Assembly (NCBI GenBank): GCA_039090855.1
Contig: CM077007.1
Coordinates: forward strand, 20,323,515 to 20,387,514
Direction: 5' to 3'
Length of the DNA: 64,000 nucleotides
Source: Macrothele yani
Taxonomy: Eukaryota > Arthropoda > Arachnida > Araneae > Macrothelidae
The notes beneath the pieces are model-generated. The model was not told where the DNA came from and made no database searches. It worked only from the letters and a program-made list of their open reading frames with translations. Both the position numbers and the translations under genes were made by a program. Positions 33,526 through 46,031 of this stretch are shown piece after piece (the first letter of the stretch is position 1; every line of letters begins with the position of its first letter).

Positions 33526-36500
33526 GATGGGTTCCATTTCAACTCAGGCAGGGTCGTACCATCATGGTCTCAGATTTCTCTAAAAAAAATTAAGGGGTGT
33601 TCCTTGACTAAAATAAGGAGACCCATATTTTTCTTTCGGCAAGAAAAAATTTTCCCTTCGAGATAGAGGGTTTCAAATCTTGCACCGTCAAACAAGCTCT
33701 CCAGAAAACGGTTATTTTTCCTAACTTCAGCGAGTCATTGCAGCAGAGTTAAAAAAGATATCGTGTTCTTGTATTTTTTTACATTGTGTGTATAACATAT
33801 AATAATATATGGTGCTAATATTTGCTACACATCGTATGATTAAAATTAAAAAAAAAATCGTAAACTTTGTGATTTTTAAAAAAAATTGAATTTTTTAAGT
33901 TTTTTTAAACAGGTTTGGATGGAGTTTTTCCTATATTCGTTTTTTTCGTTAAAGACATACAAATGTGCACTTTATTTGTAATTTTTTGTGTGTCTGTGAA
34001 ACTGCTAGTTTCCGCGTTTCGGCAGCGTTAAAAACAGCCGATTTTGAAAAATCTCTAACTTTGCCAACGATTTTTCTCAAAAAGGCCATTTTTTAAAATT
34101 CTGAAAATTAAATCCCTGTTTCATTATCAACAGGAGAATATCTGTGTAAATTTTCACGGACCTAAAAACGCTCGTTTCCGAGTTACACGCGTTTGAATTC
34201 GGTTTGAAAGCCTACGATTTCCCCGTGTTCTAAAGGCGCCATTTTGCAAAATCTCAAGCGCAAAGTACGTACGTTATCTCTTAACCGAATCAAAGCGTTA
34301 GATATTCTTTCCCCGAATGATGGAATGAGAGCATTGGGTCAGCTGGCCCTGGTTGGATACATCCACCTCACCCTTCCCCAAGTGATGACATGCCTATAAA
34401 ACTGTCGGGGGGGGGGGGGATAACCAAAACGTAAAGAAAATTCTTGCTGCTCCACTAACAAAGTTGAGTTGCGAAAGACAGCAGCAGCAGTTGTTTGTTT
34501 GTTTGTTTGTTTGTTTGTTTACGTATATACTTAAACATCGCATAAGAAAAGACTATGAAAGAGTAGAAAACTGTTGTGAAACAATTTTAAGAAAAAGAGT
34601 GCAAGCACGTGTACTGTAAGTTAATTTTCGATGGCTAAACACCCTCGAGTTTTTCTGGGAGTTGCTAATTGTAGGCTACTGTCAGAAGAGCAGTTACTAA
34701 AATTAACTTCTCAGTTTTTCGTAATAGTAAAATTTCGCTCATTAGAGTTTTGTCCTCTGCGAACGGGGGAGAAGGTGCAATGCTCTTGACCTCGCTGCTG
34801 GGTTGATAGCGCTGGTCGCTACCGAAGCTCTGCTTACCTCCACTCCAAAACGTAATGGCAATTGTCTAATCTACTAAATAAATAACAATTAACACATACG
34901 CGTGCATGCTTATTCATAAAATGTAAGTTGAGCATATTTCCTGTTCAATCAGCTGATTTTACAAGTAAAATTCATATACAACTAATGCGCTTATAATGGT
35001 GTAAAGATTTTTATCTATTTAAAACATATTCAAAGATTTCAATTTTTTTAAAGAGGGAGGGGGAGGAGTGTGTTCGTAGTGATCTCCACCTGGGCCACGA
35101 TAAACCATGTACTGCCCATGTCTTCTGTTCCCTTACAAGATAATCCTGGATCGATGGGAGACCAGCAGAGTTTTTTGACACCCCCTCCTCTCACGTGGTG
35201 GTGAGGTGTCTCAAAGCTAGGTAGCTTTCAAAAATGTTTCAACTTAGTTGGCTGGTAATAAGAGAGGGATTCCATTTCAATTCTGGCAGGGTCGTACCAT
35301 CACGGTCTCATATTTCTCTAAAAAAATTAAGGGGGTGTTCCTTGATTAAAATAAGGGGACCCATATCTTTTCTTTCGGCAAGAAAAAATTTTCCCTTCGA
35401 GACAGAGGGTTTCAAATCTTCCACCGTCAAACAAGCTCTCTAAAAAAAACGGTTATTTTTCCTAACTTCAGCGAGTCATTGCAGCAGAATTAAAAAGATC
35501 TTTTGCTCTGGTATTTTTTATTACATTGTGTGTATAATGTATAATATTTGATGCTAATATTTTTTACACATCGTATGATTAAAATTTTTAAAAAATCGTA
35601 AACTTTGATTTAAAAAAAAATTGAAATTTTTAAGATTTTTTTAACTGGTTCAAATGGAGTTTTTTTTTTTCTGCACTCGTTTTTTTTGTTAAAGACATAC
35701 AAATGTGCACTTTATTTGCAATTTTTTATGTGTCTGTGAAACTGCTAGTTTCTGCAGCGTTAAAAACAGCCGATTTTGAAAAATCTCCAACTTTGCCAAC
35801 GATTTTCTCAAAAAAAGCCCTTTTTTTAAATTCTGAAAATTAAATCCCTGTTTTATTATCAACAGGAGAATATCTGTGTAAATTTTCACGGACCTAAAAA
35901 CGTCCGTTTCCGAGTTAAACACGTTTGAATTTGATTTGAAAACCTACGATATCTCCGTGTTCTAAAGGCGCAATTTCGGAAAAATCTCAGGCGCAAAGTA
36001 CGCACTCTCTTACCTGAATGTGAGAGCGTTGGATCCGTCCACCTGACCCTACCCTGGGCGATAACATGCCTAAAAAACGGTCTTGGAAAAAAAACAACAA
36101 ATCTATATATATAGAATTGAATGTATGTCTGCTAAACAAATTTACAGTTTTCAATTTAGAACCACCAAACTTGGTATACTATCTCATGGTACCCTAACTT
36201 AAACCGTAGACGGTTTTTGGAAGGGGTTGGAGCCCGGGGTCAAGGGGCTCCACACAAAACTTCCATAAAATCTAGTTTTCAATTTAGAACCACCAAATTT
36301 GGAAAAGACATACAAATCTTAGACCGCAGACTGTTTTTGGAAGGGGTCGGAGCCCTGGGTCAAAGGGCCCCCACACAAAATTTCCGTAAAATATACTTGT
36401 AAACTATAGTGCCCTAACTGAGACCGTAGATGGCTTTTGGAAGGGGGTAGAGCCCTGCGTGTGTGGGAGCCCGTGGTCAAGGGCCCCACGCAAAATTTCC

Positions 36501-39400
36501 GTAAAATCTAGTTTTCAATTTAGAACCATCAAATTTGGTATACTTTTTCTTGGCACCCTAACTTTGTAAAATATTTTACGAAAATTTTGTAGGGGTGGGG
36601 GGCTTGACCCCGGGTTCCGACCCCTTCCCAAAACCGTCTAGTCAAAATTAGGGTGCCAAGAAAAAGTATACCAAATTTGATGGTTCTAAATTGAAAACTA
36701 GATTTTACGGAAATTTGCGTGGGGCCCTTTGACCCGGGCTCCCCCCTTCCAAAAACCGTCTATGGTCTAAGTTAAGGGTACCATGAGATAGTATACCAAG
36801 TTTGATGGTTCTAAATTGACATACATTCAATTCTCTATATATATAGATTTGATATTTTTTTTCCAAGACCGTTTTTTAGGCATGTTATCGCTCAGGGTAG
36901 GGTCAGATGGACGGATCCAACACTCTCATTCGAGTAAGAGAATACGTACTTTGCGCCTTAGATTTTTCCAAAATGGCGCCTTTAGAACACGGAGAAATCG
37001 TAGGTTTTCAAATCAAATTCAAACGCGTCTAACTCAGAAACAGGCGGTTTTAGGTCCGGGAAAATTTACACAGATATTCTCCTGTTGATAATAAAACAGG
37101 ATTTAATTTTCAGAATTTTAAAAAGGGGCTTTTTTGAGAAAATCGTTGGCAAAGTTGGAGATTTTTCAAAATCGGCTGTTTTTAACGCTGCGGAAACTAG
37201 CAGTTTCACAGACACACAAAAAATTGCAAATAAAGTGCACATTTGTATGTCTTTAACAAAAAAACGAGTATAGAAAAAAAAAACTCCATTTGAACCAGTT
37301 AAAAAAATCTTAAAAATTTCAATTTTTTTTTAAAAATCGAAGTTTACGATTTTTTAAAATTTTAATCATACAATGTGTAAAAAAGATTAGCATCACATAT
37401 TATTATACGTTATACACACAATGTAATAAAAAATACCAGAACAAAATATCTTTAATTCTGCTGCAATGACTCGCTGAAGTTAGGAAAAATAACCGTTTTT
37501 AGAGAGCTTGTTTGACGGTGGAAGATTTGAAAACCTCTGTCTCAAAGGGAAAATTTTTCTTGCCGAAAGAAAAGATATGGGTCTCCTTATTTTAATCAAG
37601 AAACACCTTAATTTTTTAGAGAAATCTGAGACCGTGATGGTACGACCCTGCCAGAGTTGAAATGGAATCCCTCTCTTGTTACCAGCCAACTAAGTTGAAA
37701 CATTTTTGAAAGCTACTACCTAGCTTTGAGACACCTCACCACCACGTGAGAGGAAGGGGGGGGTGTCAAACTCCGCTGGTCTCCCATCGATCCAGGATTA
37801 TCTTCTAAGGGAACAGAAGCCATGGGCAGTGCATGGTTTATCCTGGCCCAGGTGGAAATCACTAAGAACACAATCCCCCCTCTTTAAAAAAAATTGAAAT
37901 CTTTGAATATGTTTTAAATAGATAAAAAATTTTACACCATTATAAGTGCATAAGTTGTATATGTATTCTACTTGTAAAATCAGTTGATTGAACAGGAAAT
38001 ATATTCAATTTACATTTTATGAATAAGCATGCACGCGTATGTGTTAATTGTTTTTTTATTTAGTAGATTAGACAATTGCCATTACGTTTTGGAGAGGACG
38101 TAAGCAGAGTTTCGGTAGCGACCAGCGCTATCAACCCCCAGCAGCGAGGTCAAGAGCATTGCACCTTCTCCCCCCGTTCGCAGAGGACAAAACTCTCCTG
38201 AGCGAATATTTTACTATTACGAAAAACTGAGGTTAACTTTAGCAACTATAACAAAACAGCAACTGCTCTTCTGACAGTAGCCTACAATTAGCAACTCCCA
38301 GAAAAACTCAAGGGTGTTTAGCCATCGAAAATTAACTTACAGTACACGTGCCTGCACTCTTTTTCTTAAAATTATTTCACAACAGTTTTCTACTCTTTCA
38401 TAGTCTTTTTTTTATGCGATGTTTAAGTATATACGTAAACAAACAACTGCTGCTCTCTTTCGCAACTCAACTTTGTTAGTGGAGCAGCAAGAATTTTCTT
38501 TATGTATTTGTTACCCCCCCTACAGTTTTATAGGCATGTCATCACTCGGGGAAGGGTGAGGTGGATGTATCCAAATAGGGCCAGCTGACCCAATGCTCTC
38601 ATTCCATCATTCGAGCAAAGAATATCTAACGCTTTGATTCGGGGAGAGATAACGTACGTACTTTGCGCCTGAGATTTTTTTGCAAAATGGCGCCTTTAGA
38701 ACACGGGAAATCGTAGGCTTTCAAACCCAATTCAAACGCGTGTAACTCGGAAACGGGCGTTTTTAGGTCCGTGAAAATTTACACAGATATTCTCCTGTTG
38801 ATAATGAAACAGGGATTTAATTTTCAGAATTTTAAAAAATGGCCTTTTTGAGAAAATCGTTGGCAAAGTTAGAGATTTTTCAAAATCGGCTGTTTTTAAC
38901 GCTGCCGAAACGCGGAAACTAGCAGTTTCACAGACACACAAAAAATTACAAATAAAGTGCACATTTGTATGTCTTTAACGAAAAAAACGAATATAGAAAA
39001 AACTCCATCCAAACCTGTTTAAAAACTTAAAAAATTCAATTTTTTTTTAAAAATCACAAAGTTTACGATTTTTTTAAATTTTAATCATACGATGTGTAAC
39101 AAATATTAGCACCATATATTATTATATGTTATACACACAATGTAAAAAAAAATACAAGAACACGATATCTTTTTTAACTCTGCTGCAATGACTCGCTGAA
39201 GTTAGGAAAAATAACCGTTTTCTAGAGAGCTTGTTTGACGGTGCAAGATTTGAAACCCTCTATCTCGAAGGGAAAATTTTTTCTTGCCGAAAGAAAAAAT
39301 ATGGGTCTCCTTATTTTAGTCAAGGAACACCCCTTAATTTTTTTAGAGAAATCTGAGACCATGATGATGCGACCCTGCCTGAGTTGAAATGGAACCCATC
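33526..39400. mobile_element. 5.9-kb near-perfect palindrome (giant foldback repeat)
   Basis: The left end GATGGGTTCCATTTCAACTC is matched by its inverse ending at 39400. The arms stay inverted and almost identical to a centre at GTAAAATATTTTAC (36566-36579). Left arm about 3.05 kb, right arm about 2.83 kb, differing by small indels. Each arm contains an outer and an inner copy of an ~800-bp module (33526- and 35262- on the left; ending near 37690 and 39400 on the right). The centre has ~130-bp units around CCGTAGACGGTTTTTGGAAG. A possible target duplication is (C)AATA on both sides. There are no ORFs of note. It lies in the USP48-like intron. Confidence 0.85.
36130..36830. repeat. Inverted tandem units at the palindrome centre
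   Basis: Several ~130-bp units share TTTTCAATTTAGAACCA, TTTTTGGAAGGGG and CAAAATTTCCGTAAAAT. They run forward to about 36566 and reversed after it. Confidence 0.75.
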
Positions 39401-40831
39401 AATATTACATGTTTATGCAATTATATGCTATGTTTTGGCATGTTTCCATTCTTTAGATCAGGGCATGTCAAATCAGTGGCAGTTCCATAGACAGCATCAT
39501 TGTATGCCAGTATGCTGGAGAGGATTTTAGTTGTCTCCCTGATGCCAGGCAGCCTTTTTAAAGTTTGTGTAAGGAGGCAACATTTCCAATCCTATTACCT
39601 ATAGGATATACAGGGTGATTCATAGTTATTGTTGGGCTGCCAGCCGACCGGGAAACCGGAAAAAATCAGGGAATCCGAAAATAAGGCTAAAAATCAGGGG
39701 AAACTCAGGGAGAAATAATGTTTTTTTTTTTTTGCAAAAACCTGGAAAAGTCAGGGAAAATTAAACCGATAATTTTTTGCATAATGCATATGCAGTGAAC
39801 AGGGATGCGAATTCTATGGCAGAGTGCACTAAAATAAAAATTTTGTGCCATCTTGCTACAAAAGGCAGATTTTACCCCATTGCGTACCAGAACCGCTGCC
39901 CCATCATCATTGTCGGTACTTTGGCACACTACATTCTCCGCATGCACCTAGTTCCGCCTGACACTGAGTATGACCATGCGGTGGGAAGAAAGATTCAATG
40001 ATTCCAAGTAGTAAGGGTTTTATGTAGTTACTATGGAAATCGTCTGTCCGCTACGGATGACGGAAAGCATCCAGTATGCTATGGAAATCGTCAGTCCGCT
40101 GCGGACAACGAAAAACGTCGATAATGCAATGAAAATAAAAAATTTCAGCCAGCAATTAATTCAAGTGTACAGTGATAGTTTTTTTAGTACGTCTTTTGTA
40201 AAAAAAAAAAAAGATCGTGCTTATGTTATCGGTTTGTCAGTCCTTCTGTCCGCCCGTATGTAGACACCATATCTCTGCAACTATTTGTCCGATTTGAAAA
40301 ATTCCTTTTGCATTCAGAGTTGAAGAAATATTCTACTCATAATATCTTGTAAATACGTCATGATAATATCATGAATTCTTTTTGCATTGCGAAGCTTGAG
40401 ATATATGCAAATGATGATCCTTCGTTTCATTTTTTTTTTCAATGCTCAATTTCGCCGCTAGAGGGCGTAAATGAGATGATGTCGAATTCAAAATACATTT
40501 TATTCCATATATTTGCTTTTAAACATCCGATTTAAAAAATTATTTTATCTTTTGATTCCATTTATGTTGAAAAGTAATTTAGCTATAGTTACTTTTTCAA
40601 GTTACGCATAAATTTTCCGCTAGGGGCATAAAAGTAAATTACGTTTCCCCCCGGTATCTCTTCTTCTACAGCTCCAATTTGAAAAAAAAAATTCTTCAGC
40701 AGATACAGCTCCTGATGGGAAATCTTTTGCATATACATAATTTCTAATTTTTGGTGAGAAATACTTTGGCAATCAGGGGGCTATTTTGTTTCTTTGGCCA
40801 TCAAGTGTTGTTTTTTTTTGTTTCTGATGTA

Positions 40832-42107
40832 TTAGGTGTACAACTTAATTTTCGGTCACAGGCACAACACGTTGACAGCAAATTGTAGCAAATCGAATAC
40901 GTACCTAATTAGGAAAATAATCCCCGTCATGTTGGATACATTTGAGCCATCGGTCTGGGAGCTGCTGAATGCCACTGCGGAAAAAAGAGGTTGTTTTGAT
41001 TTGATAAAGTCATCAATACTTGTGTGGACCTCCTTAACAGAAGTGAAGTGCATATCACTCTGGTGATGTTGCAGGGGGCGAAACAGGTGATAATCTGACG
41101 GGGCCAAGTCTGGAGAATACGCCGGGTGGGACAAAATCTCCCATCCCAGGTCGGTGATTGTGTTTAAAGTCATTTTCGTGGTGTGAGGACGCACCTTTTC
41201 CTGAAGCAACAGGACTGGCTTTCTGTCCTTGCCGGTGTATGGTCTTTTCACCTCCATTGCGTTACTCACACGAATGAGTTGCTGACAATAACACTCAGCA
41301 TTGACCATTTCATGAGGTTTGAGCAACTCATAGTGTACAACACCGCGCTGATTCCGCCATATGCACAGCAACAACTTCCTGGCATGATATTCGTTTTGGC
41401 GGTACTGGTGGTAGGCTGACCTGGATAAACCCACAATTTGCGCCGCTTGGGATTATCGTAGAGGATCCACTTCTCATCACAGGTCAAAATCTTGTGGAGG
41501 AAATCCTTCTTCTTGAATCTGGAGTGCAAGGACACAGCAACATCGTAGCGCCTAGACTTGTTCACAGCTGTGAGTTGGTGGGGCACCCAACTCCCTTCCT
41601 TGTGAATCCGTCCAAGCTTGTGCAGGCGCTTTGCAATGGCTTGCCGTGTTACTCCGAGTTCCTGGGCGAGCTCTGACTGTGTGCGACAGGAATCTGTGTC
41701 CAACAGTTGTTCCAGTTCCTCATTGTCAACTTTCTGTGGCTGCCCCGGATGTTCTGCATCACAGAGATCGAAATTTCTCTGCTTAAACCGCTGGAACCAC
41801 TTCTTACACGTACTGTAGGACACAGCAGCCTCACCCAAAGCAGCACAGATCATTTGCTGGGCTTCTGCACACTTTTTTCATCTGAAACACAAACAGGAGG
41901 CAGTGCCTCAAATGTTGTTTCTCGAACGACATTGCTTTCACCGTCAACTTTCATTCCTTCTGTCACTACAGCTGTGAGCGGTCATGATTGCCTGGAAAGC
42001 TGTTGGATGGCACTGCAATCAGCCATTATCTCATACAGCTTATTTGCATTTGTCGACTTTCTATGATCACTTGCGGTTAGGGACCGAGAATTAAGTTGCA
42101 CACCTAA
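40832..42107 (-). mobile_element. Mariner element (1276 bp)
   Basis: Terminal repeats TTAGGTGTACAACTTAATT (left) and its near-exact inverse at the right end, flanked by TA (40830-40831 and 42108-42109). Inserted in the tandem array of the hAT-like element. Encodes a near-complete transposase on the minus strand. Confidence 0.93.
40856..41954 (-). pseudogene. Mariner transposase (one frameshift, altered active site)
   Basis: A start near 41954 gives MKVDGESNVVRETTFEALPP; an in-frame stop may follow before ICAALGEAAVSYSTCKKWF (helix-turn-helix region). A second DNA-binding helix set includes SELAQELGVTRQAIAKRLHK. The catalytic core has ILTCDEKWILYDNPKR (first Asp present), then LLQEKVRPHTTKM where the usual DNARPHT second Asp is replaced. 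HPAYSPDLAPSDYHLF is the mariner signature with the third Asp at DD34D spacing. A frameshift near 41400 separates the two halves. It is dead because of the frameshift and the lost Asp, but otherwise well preserved. Confidence 0.9.
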
Positions 42108-42789
42108 TATTTGCCGTAAAATCTGAGCTTCTAAAATCTTGATTTAAAAAATTCGTTCGTGCACCGATGTCACTCACGTTGATAAACCTTTTCGGAATAT
42201 TTTATTTTTTAAATATTGCATGGTTTCACCTCCACGAGGCATAGATGTATATCTTATTTTTGCCAATATCTTTGCTTCTAATGGTCCGATTTGAAAAATT
42301 CTTTCTTCGTTGGGTAGAGTTTCCGGTGTGATATGTTTTTCGTATAATTTCAAAATTTTCAAGTAATTCATAGACTTTCCACTGGGGGAGCAAAGATAAA
42401 TTGTGTTTTCTCCAATATTTCTGCTTCTAAAACTCCAATTTGGAAAACTCTTCCTATATTGCATTCAGCTCCTGGTGGAAAATGTTTTTCACATAATTTC
42501 TGATATTTGGTAAAGAATGGTTTGGCCACCAGAGGGCATAAGTTTTAATTTCTGCCTCTGAAAACTCAACTAATTTTTTTTTTTCTTGGACCGATACCAC
42601 TCACATCAAAAAACCTTTCGAGAATACTTTCTTCCTAAAATGCACGTTTTTCCCACCGGGGCGTAGATGCATATCTTATATTTGTCCATATCTCTGCTTC
42701 TAAGAGTCTGATTTAAAAATTATTTCTTCATTGGAGAGCGCTTCCACTGTGAAATGTTTCTTATATAAATTCAAAATTTTCTTAATGCA

Positions 42790-42997
42790 CAAGTCTGCAA
42801 CAACGTTCTGATCATTCATCCGAGATAGTTACCGGTTTGAATCCCGTTGAGGCATGAATGTTGTGTTTGTCTTACGGCTCTGGCTGTCTCCCTTTCCTGG
42901 AGTCAGTGGCCCTAAATTAGGGATGGGCGACTGTCCTTAGCCCAATCAGTTGCTGACAGTGGTCATTAAACCTCCAATAAAAAAAAAGCAACAACAA
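42790..42997 (+). mobile_element. tRNA-derived SINE, copy 5 (5' degraded)
   Basis: Head mostly lost. The B-box-like GGTTTGAATCCCG, GTGTTTGTCTTACGG, CCCTAAATTAGGG and an A-rich tail are present. Confidence 0.88.
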
Positions 42998-43497
42998 CCA
43001 AAGGATGTAAGTTCAGGATTCTGTTTACAGCAATATCTGCAGGATTAAAAACCCATTGAAACACTTCTTTCTTCGGTCAGATGCTATTGTTTTCCATACT
43101 GGTTCCATTGACTTTGAATAGCTTTGATAAATTTAATTTGCGTCAGAATGGATTCAAAAAATGTGCTCATTACACCCGAAAATTTGGTGTCATTTTTCTT
43201 GTTCTTCTTGCATTGACATTGATGCCACATTTATATTGCATTATAAATGTGGCATTTAGTATGTATATTATCATGGAGTTATACATAATCTGTGAATTTT
43301 ATCTGAAATTCCCCACAAAATTATCTTCTGGAAAACTCAGGGAATTTTTAAAGCCAATATGAGTGGCAACCCTGTTATTGTCAGAGTTTCAGTGGCATAT
43401 AATCGGAAAATGGGAAACAACAAACTAAAACTGCAAACAGAATATGACAGATGACAACTAAAAGTTTTATTACCTGTAGAATTGATACATCAGATGG

Positions 43498-44534
43498 CTA
43501 AACCACTTCAACATGTGCACCTTTTGTGGCACATAAGATATCCAAGCGATAATCAATTTCCTGCCAAGTGTTCGCCATCATTTGGGGCGTTACTGTTGGT
43601 ATCGCAGCACCAATTCTGGTCTTCACGTCATCAAAGGAGGCTACAGGGGTCTGGTAAACAATGTTTTTCATGTATCCCCACAGGAAGAAATCTAGTGGTG
43701 TAACATTGGGTGAGTGTGGAGTCCATGGAATGGGTCCACCCTGCCTAACTTAGTGCCCAGGAAAATGCATGTCAAGAAATTCTCGGATAATAACAGCCCA
43801 ATGCGACGGTGCGCCACCGTGCTGGAACACCACATCAGGCTGCCGATCTTCCAACTGAAGCAAGAGATACAGCTGTAGCATGTCCAGATAAGTCACCATT
43901 GTCACTGCTTTCTCCCCAAAGGAAAAGGACCCAAACACTTCTGAACATGACGAAGCGCACCAGACGTTCACCTTTCGACTATCTTGTTTGACTTCTTGAA
44001 TGGTGTGAGGGTTTTCGGAGCCCCATATTCTGCAGTTATGCCGATATACCCTCCCTGAAACAAAATATGTTGCTTCATCACTAAATATTCATGTCTGCAA
44101 TTGATGTTCATCCGCTTCAACTTTGGACAAAATGTCTTGGGCAAATTGGAAACTGAAGGGTTTATTGTCCCACTGTAAAACCTGTACAATCTACAGTACA
44201 TACACACGGAGTTGTTGGTGGTTATGCAGAGCCCTCCAAACCGTTGTTTGCGGCATACGTAATTGCGAAGCAGCTCATCTCATTGACTTCTGAAGGCTTC
44301 GAGAAAAGGTTTCCGGACATGATCAACTTTGTCCTGTGAAGTGTTCAGTCTTTCCGCACCTTTTTAATGCTGCACACTACCAGTCTTTTGAAACTGCTTT
44401 AACCAACGTCGGAGAGCATTATTGAAAGGTGGAGCTTTGCCATACTGCTTTCTGTAACGACGTTGCGTTGTGATAACTGACTTTGTTTCGAAGAACCAGA
44501 GTATGCACATTGCTTTTTCTTGAACATTTGCCAT
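43498..44534 (-). pseudogene. Mariner-related transposase (pseudogene)
   Basis: The start region MANVQEKAMCILWFFETKS and RRYRKQYGKAPPFNNALRRW is an N-terminal HTH domain of a type common in arthropod mariner relatives. The core shows VVFQHGGAPSHWAVIIREFL, where the expected QQDGAPPH Asp is lost. The C-terminus reads PLDFFLWGYMKNIVYQTPV and NTWQEIDYRLDILCATKGAH before a stop at 43498. Multiple stops and frame changes occur between 43750 and 44360. It belongs to the same family as the fragment at 32.7-33.0 kb. Confidence 0.8.
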
Positions 44535-44696
44535 TTCGAAGTATGACGTCAATTCAGTGGGTACCGTGTTGCCACATAAAACTTCCCTCAGTGAACTTGT
44601 TTATGCTGTAGGCAGTTTTATTTGGTTGTTTACGGTATGACCGTGCCAGGCCACGGACCCCCCCCCCCCCGACATATTAGTTATGAATCATGCGGT

Positions 44697-45676
44697 ATGT
44701 TTGATTTTTAAAAATCAAAAATTCTAATTCTCACGATTTTATATCTGATCTCTGCCTTGAAAAAACCTTCCCAGGGGACAATGAAAGCTTGGAAATTTAG
44801 ATATAGCACGTGTTACACCAGTAAGAAAATGGATTTGTACCATGCATTTATAAGCACTCTCAACTTGTACAGTTTGGTATTTTACGGTTGTTCAGTGAAG
44901 CACTTCTTGCTTTGTAGCATTGCAAGATTCTTTTAGGAAGTTCACAGCAGCAAAATAATGTACATTTAAATGAAGCAGCTGGATGTGAATTAAAAATTAC
45001 TTTGTCATCTATTGTTTTCCCATCTGTTGTTGTTTGTAGTAAAACAAGATAATGAAAACAGGAGGTATATGGTTGTTATTTCGATTGATTTAATGTGATG
45101 GGGAAAATAACTGTAAAATTAGTCATTCTACAGAAAAAAAAGTGTTGTTTAAATATTCCAGCATCTTTAGATGTAACGTTATATCGTTATATTCTGGCTT
45201 CCTACAATAATGTTTTTAAAAGCAGCTTTTATTGTATTTCAAATTCTTATCAGCCTTAATTTCAATTGCAGAAACAATGTACGAGAGACAAAGTTTTTTT
45301 TACAAGTTTGTATGTTTTGCCTCATGAGCATAGTATTGTTGGGGGAGGGGGGGTAATGTACAGTTAATTCACATTATCACAGAGTTGTGTGCATATAGAT
45401 CAATACTTCCCTTTATAACTTTTAACAGAAAATTATTTATAAACCACTAGGTGTTACAACAAAAATTGACTGTATTTGACAATATTCTTCTTTCAGTGTA
45501 ACTGAATAGTTGATACCTAAGACTAAATGTTTTATAAGCACAAGGTTGTATCATATGAGTAGAATTTTAATTTGGTTTTCATCAGTTTGATGCAAGTGCA
45601 TTTTGTTTTTTGTCATCATAAAATAAAGGTGCAATAATAATGTGCTTAATAATCAACTTCATCATTTCTTTTGCAG
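44697..45676. other. Intron spacer before the second exon
   Basis: AT-rich, no repeat or gene recognised apart from a short G-run near 45342. It ends with an acceptor TTTGCAG at 45670-45676. Confidence 0.6.
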
Positions 45677-45798
45677 CCTGGTGTTGATAACAGATAGTGA
45701 ATGGAGAACCATAAAAGAACTGTTTGACATAGATTATGAAATAAAAATAGGTGTTGTCAGTCAGGAGGGCCATGACGCATACGTTGTCACAGATCCTC
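45677..45798 (+). CDS. USP48: USP48-like ubiquitin protease, next DUSP-domain exon
   Basis: Acceptor CAG to 45676 and donor GTAAGT at 45799. The first base completes the split codon of the 30073-30186 exon (TG+C, Cys). Forty codons follow, with LVLITDSEWRTIKELFDIDY and EIKIGVVSQEGHDAYVVTDP, then one base (phase 1). The SEWxxIKxLFxxDxxIKI segment matches the body of a DUSP domain as in USP48. DUSP domains are substrate or partner-recognition modules in ubiquitin proteases. The exact in-phase join across 15.5 kb and the clean splice sites make this the best-supported host coding sequence in the window. The following exon was not found before 64000. Confidence 0.72.
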
Positions 45799-46031
45799 GT
45801 AAGTGAATATCCGGTTTCATTCCTTTATATAAATCTGCATTTTATAAAAGATCAGGCACTTTGTGTGTAAGGTTCTTGTGTGTTTATTGTAGCACTTATT
45901 TTCGTTACTTCCTGCCATCTCTTTTTCCATAACTCAAACTTATGTGGATGTCAGTAATTAATTAAAAAAAAAAGTATAAGTGTTTAAGTATAAAATATTA
46001 CATGAAAAAATTTGGACACAAGAATGCAACC

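Larger units (their letters stand above)
40255..42790. repeat. ~200-bp diverged tandem array interrupted by mariner
   Basis: Recurring words are ATATCTCTGC(T/A)(T/A)CTA, TCCGATTTGAAAAATTC and TTTTTC(A/G)TATAATTTC. Two to three units lie before 40832 and four after 42107. Confidence 0.7.
39633..43373. mobile_element. hAT-like element nested in the mariner-related transposon
   Basis: A perfect 8-bp duplication GTTATTGT (39625-39632 and 43374-43381) flanks it. Ends are short inverted repeats: TGGGCTGCCA on the left, AGGGTTGCCA when the right is complemented. No hAT transposase is seen. The interior holds a duplicated ~55-bp block (40030-40130), a ~200-bp tandem array, a mariner and a SINE. Confidence 0.75.
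39611..44694 (-). mobile_element. Mariner-related transposon with large nested insertion
   Basis: Inverted termini share TGATTCATA (left CAGGGTGATTCATAGTTATT; right, complemented, CGCATGATTCATAACTAA) and are bounded by TA. Removing the 3741-bp insertion and one 8-bp duplication leaves about 1335 bp, a normal size for this superfamily. The transposase relic is on the minus strand at 43498-44534. Confidence 0.75.

Noticed and set aside
45582..45773. Minus-strand small ORF over the second USP48-like exon
   Set aside because: Antisense to a well-supported exon with canonical splice sites.
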